From: Chimonanthus salicifolius
Lineage: Eukaryota; Streptophyta; Magnoliopsida; Laurales; Calycanthaceae
Length of the DNA stretch: 64,000 nucleotides
Direction: 5' to 3'
NCBI GenBank assembly: GCA_013350335.1
Contig: CM023536.1
Coordinates: 46,942,314-47,006,313 of the forward strand
The position numbers and the translations under genes are program-made. The notes beneath the pieces are model-generated. The model ran no database searches. It was given only the letters and a program-made list of their open reading frames with translations, and was not told the DNA's origin. Positions 9,826-20,000 of the stretch are shown piece after piece. Position 1 is the stretch's first letter. Each line of letters starts with the position of its first letter.

Positions 9826-11035
9826 TTCATTCATTCGAATGAATCAGCCCATTCATTCGAATGAATGCCTTGAAAACGTGCATTCATTCGAATGAATGGT
9901 CTGATTCATTCGAATGAATGCATCAGAGACTGCCTGAGAATGGCAGTCCAGGAATTCATTCGAATGAATTAGGCCATTCATTCGAATGAATGCACATTTT
10001 CAAGCATTCATTCGAATGAATGGGCTGATTCATTCGAATGAATGCATCAGAGACTGCCTGAGAATGGCAGTCCAGGCCATTCATTCGAATGAATCAGGCC
10101 ATTCATTCGAATGAATGCCTGAAAATGTGCATTCATTCGAATGAATGGTCTGATTCATTCGAATGAATGCATCAGAGGCTGCCTGAGAGTGGCAGTCCAG
10201 GGCATTCATTCGAATGAATCAGGCCATTCATTCGAATGAATGCACATTTTCAGGCATTCATTCGAATGCCTGGACTGTCATTCTCAGACAGCCTCTGATG
10301 CATTCATTCGAATGAATCATCCCATTCATTCGAATGAATGCCTGAAAACAGAGGATTCATTCGAATGAATGGGCTGATTCATTCGAATGAATCAGTTGAA
10401 CCAGAGGGACTGTTATTCCGTGGCAGCCTCTGATACATTCATTTGAATGAATCATCTGATTCATTCGAATGAATGCTCGTTTGAAGGCATTCATTCGAAT
10501 GAATCAGTTGATTCATTCAAATGAATGCTGTGTATGCGAATGATCGGGCTGAACAGTACTCCGTGTTACTGTTCAGCCCATTCATTCGAATGACTGGGCA
10601 TTCATTCGAATGAATGTATTCAGCGGAATCGTGTGCGAATGATTCGAATGATCGGGCTGAACAGTAACACGGAGTACTGTTCAGCCCGATCATTCGAATG
10701 AATGTCCAGTCATTCGAATGAATTGATTCATTCGAATGAATGCCAAGATGAACTGGGCATTCATTCGAATGAATCCATTCGGCGGATTCGAACGACTAGG
10801 CATTCGAATGATCGGGCTGAACAGTACTCCGTGTTACTGTTCAGCCCATTCATTCGAATGAATCCAAAATGAACTGGTGATTCATTCGAATGAATCCATT
10901 CATTCGAATGAATGTCAAAATGAACTGGGAATTCATTCGAATGAATGGAAACGCGGGGGCAGAATCGTAATTTCACCCGAATTTCTGAATTCGGGTGTGT
11001 AGAGGCAGAAAAACCGGGTGTGTGTAAGTGCTCCC
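9812..11035 (-). repeat. MULE-1 right TIR, array of 16-bp palindromes
   Basis: Inverted counterpart of 3333-4405. It has the same palindrome pairs with 6-bp spacers, the same spacers related to CATCAGAGGCTGCCTGAGA, three 34-bp hairpin motifs and the same outer end. Length differs from the left arm (about 1224 versus 1073 bp) through gain or loss of repeat units. Confidence 0.93.
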
Positions 11036-11367
11036 TTTATTAAGCTCTAAATTTCTTTTGGGAAATGATCTCTGCAGCCCCTCTTTTATTTACTGTGCAC
11101 TCTCTTTGCGTGAAATTACAATTTTGTTCAAATTCAAAATTCTTCTTTTCTCTCTTCTTCTTTGTTTTTTTAGGAAAATTGTAATTTTACATAAAAGGAG
11201 TGTACAATGGATAAAAGATGGGGGTGTACAAATCATTTTCCTTTCTTTTTATATAAAACGCTGGAGCGTTTTAGAGTAAAGGTATCATATGAAATTCACT
11301 TTAAATTGTTAATGTTTAAATTAAATGCAACTTTTTTTTTTTCTGTCTTCTTAATTTACTATTACAG

Positions 11368-11868
11368 TGTAATTGATTATGGAGAAGATATTGTCCATTT
11401 TGGACTCATTTTACCTCGACAATTTTGCATTAGATCCAACTCACTTTAGTACTCAAAAGACCTCTTGTTTGAAAGAGTGTCTCCTACTTAAATATACACA
11501 CACCCACCTCGTTGGCCGAAATGAGGCTCTTTTCTACATGCTTATGTGGGCAGGGGCACTACAATCTACCTCTCTTAAATTTAGAGCTGTCATCAACTTG
11601 ACTACAGTACAAAGGCAGAGAACTGACACAGGCAAAGGGTTGAACCTGATCTGATACCATTTACGACGCCCCGACTCTCTTAACAAGATATTGTGCGCTT
11701 TATGCCCATCTGACCTGTACAATTTTGCATTGGGCCCAATTCACTTCTAAGCCTAAAAGGCCTCTTGTTTGGGAGAGGAGTTTTTCCCCCTTAAATCCAC
11801 CCACACACCCACCTCTCTACGCGCTGTGGGATTCTTTCCCACATCCTTAGGTGACTAGGGGCGTTACA
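11368..11868 (-). mobile_element. TRIM (miniature LTR retrotransposon)
   Basis: Two direct repeats of about 200 bp (11368-11563 and about 11661-11868) flank an internal region of only about 97 bp. Read on the minus strand each LTR begins TGTAACGCCCC or TGTAGTGCCCC. The 5' LTR (right side) is followed immediately by TGGTATCAGATC (11660-11649), a one-mismatch match to the primer-binding site for initiator methionine tRNA. A purine-rich stretch (AAGAGAGGTAGAT) precedes the 3' LTR. No coding capacity and no clear target duplication. The LTRs differ substantially, so the insertion is old. Confidence 0.8.
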
Positions 11869-12142
11869 GATCATAATAAGTAAAAAAAGTATATAATATT
11901 TTTTTTATCTTAAAAACTGAAGAATAAGATAATTCAATAAATTCTATATGAAACAATTTGATACCTATCCATACAATTTTAAACTATCTAATTTTTATAT
12001 AGGATGAAATTCATTCTCTAAAATAATATATTAAAATATGTATACATTTTAAATCCAAATGTCTTATATATTTGAAGCTCCTGTGCATTCTCTTTTGTTT
12101 TAGTTGCATACTTGCATGTGGAGCGCTATTGTGAATGGATTT
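11869..12142. other. AT-rich spacer, nothing recognised
   Basis: No open frame or repeat of note between the TRIM and the next MITE. Confidence 0.5.
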
Positions 12143-12150
12143 GTTGTGAT

Positions 12151-12271
12151 TAGGGATTTAAATTTTGGATATTAACCGAGAAATTTCTTTCTCCTTTTTT
12201 TTTTAAAAATCACCTTTTATCGATCAATATTAATAATATATATCGAATATCGGCCGAGATTTATTTCCCTC
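12151..12271. mobile_element. Small hAT-like MITE (TATCGGCCGATA family)
   Basis: A 121-bp element flanked by the perfect 8-bp repeat GTTGTGAT (12143-12150 and 12272-12279). Ends are imperfect inverted repeats, TAGGGATTTAAA against GAGGGAAATAAA. The right part contains ATATCGGCCGAGAT, the core of a dispersed family seen at least eight more times in this window. The 8-bp duplication suggests the hAT superfamily. Confidence 0.75.
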
Positions 12272-12279
12272 GTTGTGAT

Positions 12280-13430
12280 GATACTGTGCTTGATGTATGG
12301 CCCTGCATGGGTTCATTTCATGTTGAATCTAGAATATATAGTAGGTTATTTTTTTTAATTTAATTTTCACTCGGATTATTGTTCATTTAATGTACTCTCT
12401 TTGCTGGATTGAATATCATAGATATTTTTTTTAATAATTTCCTTTTATTCTTAAAAATCAATGACTAGAATGATCAATGAGTTGCCTATTTTTAATACAA
12501 TTTGATGTTATTATGATTATCCAAGTAACCATCTAATTCTTTCTTTACTGGGTGAGTCATTGTTTACGAATTACGAGGTCTCAAAGCACCTAAATTTTTT
12601 AGAGTTTAATCAAATCCTTGTCAGACCTATTATTATAAATAAATATCATTTTTTAAATTGCTTCATCTCTAGTTAAAATGATCCAGCAACTGGACATATG
12701 GAAAATATATTCATCTATTCAAAATATAAGTTGCTTATACAAACCCAATGCTCGAGGTTTATGGAGGGCTACTTGTATTTAGAGTTTTATCCAATGCCCT
12801 TATCCTCAAAGAGAAGTGGAGATTATCATTATCGAAACGCTAATCACATATTCACATCTATTTAAGTTTGGCTTTTCAAATTTTACTTATTCATTTATAA
12901 ACTTTAGTGTTTATTATATTTTAATCAAAATAGCAATTGTTTTTTATAGTGGGCCAAATTTTATCTTCAATGGAGAAAACTCTAGTCGATTTCAACTCAT
13001 TTTATCTGAATTTTCAGTCTATTTTCTGAAATTTTCATTTCAATTAGTTTATTTTTATTAAAATAAACATCTTCTAAAATATCAAAAACTTAAATTTTCA
13101 TCACATTGGTAACTGTAGGCAATAAGAAAGAATCAGAGATTAAATTAGTAGAATGTTAAATAAATTTCAAAAATTAAACTTTACTTAAAAATGTATTGAG
13201 CCAAATCAACTACCATAGTGAGCAAGTATTAACAAAGTCATATAAACTGTGTTGGTTTCTGTATAATAGTGAAAGGTAGGAAACCCAAAAGACGATAAAG
13301 TTATCCATTATCATAATGAAAGTTATTTATTGCGTAAATTCTACAATTAATAATAAAAAAATTGTAATTATTTTTGGAGTCAATAGATTTACTATTTGCT
13401 ACCAACTACCAAAATCCAGATATGCATCAT
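12280..13430. other. AT-rich DNA, nothing recognised
   Basis: No gene, no clear repeat. An 81-codon open frame at 12816-13061 is a hydrophobic product of low-complexity AT-rich DNA and is not supported. Confidence 0.5.
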
Positions 13431-13434
13431 TGTT

Positions 13435-13616
13435 TACTGATAAAAGTTGATAAAACAATGGTCTCGTCCAGCATGAAGATTGTGAAAACTTATATGGAAG
13501 AGTTGGTTCGAGCCCCAACGATTTAATTTTGGTATGCTTTAAGGGTAGTGGACTCACCCATGAGAGCTTTAGGCTGGATATCCCGTAGTTTCTCACACGT
13601 AAATTTAAAAAAAAAT
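13435..13616 (+). mobile_element. tRNA-related SINE (family B)
   Basis: A B-box-like GGTTCGAGCCC at 13505-13515 is followed by a body ending TCTCACACGTAAATTT and an A-rich tail. The same body, with GGTTTGAGCCCC and the same TCACACGTAAATT end, occurs inverted at about 26955-27130, which supports a dispersed polymerase III-derived retroposon. The A box is not clear. Confidence 0.6.
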
Positions 13617-13954
13617 TATATTGAAGAGCAATTGGAACTTTTTTTATTTATAAAATTTAAGTGAATGGGAACATTTAGTGTGTCAGATGGGATATTTTTG
13701 CATTAAAGAAAAAAAATGCCATATGAAGAACCACCACATTTTAAAGCTATTACCATAATGAATGCTCTGATTTTAATATATTACTGTATTAGAGATAGAC
13801 TTGGCAATGGATCAGATTGAGTTTTAATCGATTTGAGTTTATTTCGAGTTTGAAATAGGTTTACTCATTTAATTGATTATAGAATTTTTTTTAGTGAGAC
13901 ACATAGCAAGATTATTCTACCAATAGGTTTAGACGGGGGAGACAAATCACAGTG

Positions 13955-14250
13955 GACATTTGAGATATTGACCGATATTTGATATATATATCGCTGATGT
14001 CGACTGATATAGGTGGTTTTAATAAAAAAAGAAAAGAGAGAAGTCTCTCGGCTAAAATTTGAATAGTTTAGACCTTATAATTGTATATAGACTAGGTAAT
14101 AGTAAGCTTGTTAGGTCTACTTCTTTATAAATGGGTTCGATCCAAGCAGAGGTTCGAATATTGGCCGATATCTCGGCCGCATCATATTGGCCGATATCGG
14201 TTGTTTTTGTAAAAAAAAAAAAATTTAGATCGGTCGAGACCCTTTTTTTG
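13955..14250. repeat. Degenerate TATCGGCCGATA-type MITE, nested
   Basis: Repeated ATATCGG, CCGATAT and GGCCGATATCGG motifs on both strands around a run of A residues, as in the better preserved copies at 51294-51609 and 52689-52880. It lies inside a stretch whose ends (about 13800 and 14330) contain inverted CTTGGCAA and TTTGCCAA motifs, so it may be nested in another decayed MITE. No exact target duplication found. Confidence 0.45.
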
Positions 14251-14339
14251 ACCCATGGATCCAAGTATACCCATTTATAAATGAATTTTGATTGAGTCTA
14301 CTCATTTATTGAACATGTCAAGATAGATTTGCCAAATTT

Positions 14340-15100
14340 ACCATATAGAGTTATACATTAAGAGGGCTTCGCTTATACAAGAACATATTCAGTTCTATGG
14401 TTGTATATATTTTAGTGCGTCCCTTTAAAATTGTTTATAAATGTGTTTCTTTAATTGCTTGCGTGAATCATATATGTGAATCGTGTTTATTAGATACATT
14501 TAAATATGAAAAAGAATTTTAAAACTATTTATATTTTTGATATAAACCTACAAAAATAGATGATTGAGGCTGAAATCTCTTTTTTATGTTAAAAAAATTT
14601 ATTTTCAGACTTAACCATCTATATTTGTGGTTGTACATCAAGATTCGTCGAGTGAAACATTTAGACACCTTGACTAAAAAAGGTTCGTTTAAAAATATGA
14701 ACTAGAAAATTCATCTTCTTTGTCATAATTATAAAATCACAGACATATCAGAGATTGAAGTAGCAAGTTGATTTGAATGATAGCAATTTCAACAATGACC
14801 AGTAACAAGACTAAGTGAGATGTGGTAGGTGTTAGTTTGACCAATAATTGTAGTGTCCAGATCTTTTAGAAGTGGATTCTCATAAAAGGTTGTTTTAGTT
14901 CATTGGGAGAGAGGATGAGAGGGGCCTCCCTTAGGAAGCAGCTAGACACAAAATTCCTTTGACAATGTTGTTATCACGAAAAGACTGGTTTCCCTTTCAC
15001 GTTGGGTGAAATGGCATGTTGGATGACATGCAGAATAGTCTCTTTATTGTGTAAAAAAAAAAAGGATCTTTTTAGTACTTGTAGATGTATTAAAAGCACG
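14340..15100. other. AT-rich DNA, nothing recognised
   Basis: No coding frame, no repeat boundary that I can support. Confidence 0.5.
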
Positions 15101-15105
15101 TGAGA

Positions 15106-15570
15106 CCAGGGATTTTAATATTGGCCGATGTCGAATTTGAAATTTTGACTTCTATGTGAAATCTTTTTAAAGAGTTAGACTAGCAAGACACACTAGTAAG
15201 ATATATTAAAAAGATATTAGGAGTAATAATATCGTTTCGATTTAGATATAAGTGGATATAGCCATATCGACAATACGATTCTCTCTCATTTTTAAAATTT
15301 GTTTTTTTTCAAAATATCGGCCATTTTTTCTGAATTAAAAAAAAATAAAAAATTGAAAGAAGGATCGTTTTTTAAAAAAATTAAAATAAAAAATATCGGC
15401 CAATATTTGACCAATATTGGCATAGATACTGGCCGAGGTCAAATATTGGCATAGATATTGGCCGAGCCCACGAATAAAACAATTTTTGAAAAAATAAAAA
15501 TTGGCGATATATAATGATATCGACAGAGATCATCTACGTACGGCCGATACGTATCGATTTTCACACATGC
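15106..15570. repeat. TATCGGCCGATA-type MITE, decayed
   Basis: Starts CAGGGATTTTAATATTGGCCGATG, the typical family end, and closes with GGCCGATACGTATCGATTTT. The body is rich in ATATCGGCC and poly-A or poly-T tracts. The right end is eroded, and a matching 8-bp flank was not found. Confidence 0.5.
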
Positions 15571-16465
15571 AAGACATGTTATTAGATGGATAGTGAGACC
15601 CATAAATTTAGGTTCATTTGATAAATGATTATATAAATATGGAGTATATAAAGTTTTATTATAAATTGATTGTCTACGCCATATAATTTTACCTTCTAAA
15701 TTTGATGAGTATGAGTCATTGATATTTTAAAAATTTAAAATCAAATGATAAGATCATCAAATAGACGTGAAATTATATAGAAGAATTATTGATATGGTCT
15801 TCTCTACATCAGACCCAAGAATATCTGTCTAATCTATTTTTAGAACGTGTCTGACTGTCTACCGAGGCATAATTTTTGCCCTTTAAATTTAGAAAAGTGT
15901 CAACTGACATTTCATCTTTTTTCTCATAGACATGTTCATAAACAACTAATTTTAATTATATAGAATTGACATTTTAATTCTACGGTATGAAGGAAGAAGT
16001 ATAAAATCAATACTTCTCTCAAAGACATGTATAAAAAATCATATATTGCCTTCTTTATCGTTGTTATAAAATCAAACATTGGCAACTCTTCTTCGTATCT
16101 CGAGTACTCAACTCGACAACTCATTACTATTTTTTTAAGGAAAATTGGTATCTGTGGCACTGTACAAATTCACAATCTCATGCAGATATAACTTCCAAGT
16201 TTGAATTGCACTATTATTTAGACTAATTGCATAGCAGTTGTATCAATTAATAATATGCATATCAAATGTACTCGGACAATTTATAGAATTTTTTTATTGT
16301 TGTTGTTATTGTTATTAGAGAGAAATCTCAGGTAAATATATGTATATGTAGAATCATTTTTCCTTGTTATTTATGACCTAAAAATGAAAAAGTTCTTACG
16401 TGATATAAAAAATGTATATAGATGAATCTAAAGGAATTAGAGTGATGGTCAGGAATTTACTTCAA
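15571..16465. other. AT-rich DNA, nothing recognised
   Basis: No supported gene. The minus-strand open frame at 15936-16160 has no recognisable features. Confidence 0.5.
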
Positions 16466-16473
16466 GAAACAGG

Positions 16474-16577
16474 CAGTGTCGGCTCTAAGATGCCTTGAGA
16501 TTGTGAGTAAAGTCATTGGTCGCATTGGTTGGGCCTTAGGCAGCGGCCTACTCTGCCTATCGCCAGGGCCGGCCCTG
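16474..16577. mobile_element. Short hAT-like MITE with CAGGGCCGGCCCTG end
   Basis: The 104-bp element begins CAGTGTCGGCTCTAAG and ends CGCCAGGGCCGGCCCTG, an inverted-repeat pair of the CAGGG..CCCTG type common in plant hAT elements. The flanks GAAACAGG (16466-16473) and GAAACGGG (16578-16585) are an 8-bp duplication with one mismatch. Confidence 0.7.
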
Positions 16578-17020
16578 GAAACGGGAGTCTTGAATTAGAC
16601 TCTCACTCTACTCTGAAGGGCCACTCTCCATAGCAATGTTATCAAACCTGACCTGACCTGTGGGTTGACCCGTGGGTTGACTCGCAGGTCAACCGTGACC
16701 TGGTTGAAACACGGGTCGGGTCATTTTAAGACCCTTCTAGATTAAAAATCCTCTGCGACCCGTGGGTCAACCTGGTTTTTCTAATAAACCCGTGACCCTT
16801 GACCCTTAAAAACCCTTGGTTTCTTTAAATGAAGATTTTGGTTTTTTTTTTTTTTTTTTTTGAGCAGTAACAAAGAAATTTCATTAAGAAACGAGAACAA
16901 GTACACACGATTAGGAGGGTCTAACAGTATTAGACCCAAGATAAAATATCACCAGGAAAAGATAACAGGAGAAAAGAACAATCCACACAAAACATGAGCT
17001 ACAAGAGGAACATATAAAGC

Positions 17021-20000
17021 TCATAAAAAAAAAACGCCTGAAAAATGGTCCAAAACTCCCAGTTTGGCAAAATAATCTGCCACACCATTTGCTTCTCGCC
17101 TGATCTGAGTGAAGGAAACATCCATCTCAGCAACCAGATCTCTAACCTCTCTAACTGTAATGATCAATTTCCATGGGGGGCGCCTTAGTCCCTTAGCACA
17201 TTTGATCGCATTTGCCGAATCCCCTTCAATAATTAATTTTCCAAGCCCATAGGTTTTCCAGATGATTAAAGCTCGACTAATACTAAGGATTTCCGCCTCA
17301 TTAGAATCTCTAACTCCAACTGACTCACTGAAGATGATGGAGGTAGTTCCCTCGTGATTCCTAAGAACCCCCCCAATCCCTGCTGGGCCCGGTTTTCCTC
17401 TGACTGCCCCATCCACATTAAATTTCATGACTGGTTGTTCTGGGGCAGTCCACCTATCTAAGGAGCGCACTATCCTTCTATGTCCCTTGATACAGCCTTC
17501 CCAAGATGATAGCAAATCCGAGGGTTTTAAACCGCTAAATTCCTTGCTAGAAAGGAGCCAAACGAAAAGTCTCCACTGTGCTGATTGTAAGAGCTCATTA
17601 ATGTCTGAAGTCTTTCCTTCAAAGACCCTAGCGTTTCTTTCCTTCCAAATGGTCCACAGGATAACCGCCAGGATCGTGTTCCATGCCAATTTTACTCTCG
17701 AAAACAACCTCGATAGGAACCACGATTCCAAGGAGCCAACACAGGTTCTATTGAAGACCCACGAAATATCTAAAAGGTTCATTAGGCTAGTCCAAAGACT
17801 CCTCGCCACTAGACACCCGATAAAAAGATGATCTGAGTCTTCCTCCTCCAAAGCACAAAGAGGGCAGATGGGGTTGTCCTCCGAGCCTAACAAACCCCTT
17901 CTCCTTAGTTCCACTCTAGTTAAAATTCTACCTTTTAAAACACACCAGACGAAGATTTGAACCCTAGGAGGGGCAACTCCTTTCCAAGCCAAGGTAGATG
18001 TGGTCTCCTCCGAGGATTGATGATGTAGAGCCAGATCGACCAAACTTTTCACTGAGAAGCTACTAGACGAATCCCCAGTCCACACAAGTTCATCCGCATC
18101 ACCTAAGGAGATAGGAAATTCCTTCAGCAGTTCTAAAAGAGACTCAAGACTTACAACCTCAAAAGATCGGAGAGCTCTCCGGAAGTCCAGAAGCCAAGAT
18201 ATTTGATTACCATCAGCTTTATAACAATCCTACACTAACACTTCTTTGTTATCGGTTATTCTGAAAAGCCTTGGGAAAACTTCCATCAATGGCCTTTCAC
18301 CTAGCCACAAATCCTTCCAAAATAGTGTTCTATCACCTCTTCCCACTAAAAGTCTTGTTCTACTCTTATAGATATTGCCCACTATATCCCCCCCCCGCGC
18401 CCTAATTTCCACCAAGTCCTCAGCATCGAGGACCCTTTCTTCTCTACATTCTTACTCAACGACCAACCACTAGTCTCCTCCACTCCAAATCTAGCTCACA
18501 ACACCCTCAACCACAAAGCTTCTTGCTCCCTTCCAAATCTCCAGGTCCACTTGCATAACAGGGCGTGATTTCTCAGTTGGAGTGGAACTAAACCTAATCC
18601 ACCCTTGGATTTTGGTTTGATCACTTCCGACCATGCTACCAAGTGAACCCTCTTTTTGATTCTCTATCTCCCCAGAGGAATCTCCTGAAGATTTGTTCAA
18701 TCTTCCTAGACACCCCTTTGGGCATCTTAAAAAGAGAGAGATAATAGGTAGGTAGATTCATCAAGACTGATCTGATGAGAGTGACCCTTCCCCCAAGCGA
18801 GAGATACTTCCTATTCCAGCCTATCAATCTTCTTTCAATTTTCTCAAAGACTGGGGTCCAAAATTTCTTAAACCGAGGGTTCCCACCTACCGGAAGGCCT
18901 AGATAGATAAAAGGAAGTTTTCCAGTACCGCAACCAATTACTTCTGCAAAATCCTTAAAGCTGTCCTCCGCCACATTTATCCCAATTATGGTACTTTTTC
19001 TGAGATTAATTCTGAGACCTGACACCAGTTCAAAACACCTGAGAATTGCCTTGAAGTCCAATAGCTCTTGACGATCTGGCTCACAAAAGAACAATGTATC
19101 ATCAGCAAACTGTAAATGTGAGACTATGGGGCCCTCTGGTGCCAATTTAAACCCCCTAACAATCTGAAGCTCTACGGCTTTCTCCACCAGTTTATTCAAG
19201 CTTTCTCCAACCAGGGTGAAGATGAAGGGGGAAAGAGGATCTCCTTGTCATAGACCTCTGTTGGCTTGAATTTGTGGGATCGGAGAGCCATTAACTAAGA
19301 TAGAATATGAAGTGTCCTCGATGCAGGCCCTCATCCACTGACACCAAGTGCGTCCAAAGCCCATTCTAACAAAGAGATAGCTGACAAAGGACCAGTCTAC
19401 AAAATCGTAAGCCTTCTCCATATCAATTTTAAACAACAACCCTGGTTTCTTCTCCTGCCGTCTCTGATGGACTAGTTCATTGGCAATTAGAACTCCATCT
19501 AAGATCTGTCTGTCCTCAACAAAGGCTCCTTGGGATTCACCTATAATCTCAGGCAGGACTTTCTTCAACCTCTCAGCAAGGACCTTAGCAAGGAGTTTAT
19601 AGACACTACCAAGAAGACTAATTGGCCGGCAATGAGAAAGTTCTGCTGGGCCTTCTCTCTTTGGTATTAAAGTAATGAAGGAATTTTTCAAGCTTTTGTT
19701 AATTATTCCATCTCTGTGAAATTCTTCAAAGACCTTAATAAAGTTAGGGCCCATGGTATCCCAACAAGATTTGAAGAAATTAAAATTGAAACCATCTGGA
19801 CCTGGGGCTTTGTCCCCACCTAGATCGTCTAGAGCTGCCTTAATTTCCTTAGGAGAGAAATCTGATTCCAACCAAACGGAGTTCTCCCTACTAACTCTCC
19901 TAAATTGGACCCCCTCCATCATTGCCTAGAGTTGCTCTGAGATCGCAATGAGGCAGAAAAAAGCTTCCTAAAAGGGGAGATGGAACCTCTGGATACTAAG

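Larger units (their letters stand above)
3333..11035. mobile_element. MULE-1, Mutator-like element with palindromic-array TIRs
   Basis: Both ends begin with the same inverted sequence (GGGAGCACTTACACACACCC). They are flanked by a perfect 8-bp direct repeat TTTATTAA at 3325-3332 and 11036-11043. Inside are two long inverted arms (3333-4405 and 9812-11035) and two convergent genes: a plus-strand gene with a plant-transposon-protein domain (4796-6871) and a minus-strand MULE transposase (9270-7084). Long TIRs, an 8-9 bp target duplication and a MULE-type transposase are the hallmarks of the Mutator superfamily. Both genes carry inactivating lesions, so the copy is probably not autonomous now. 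A second copy lies at 31464-43202. Confidence 0.93.
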
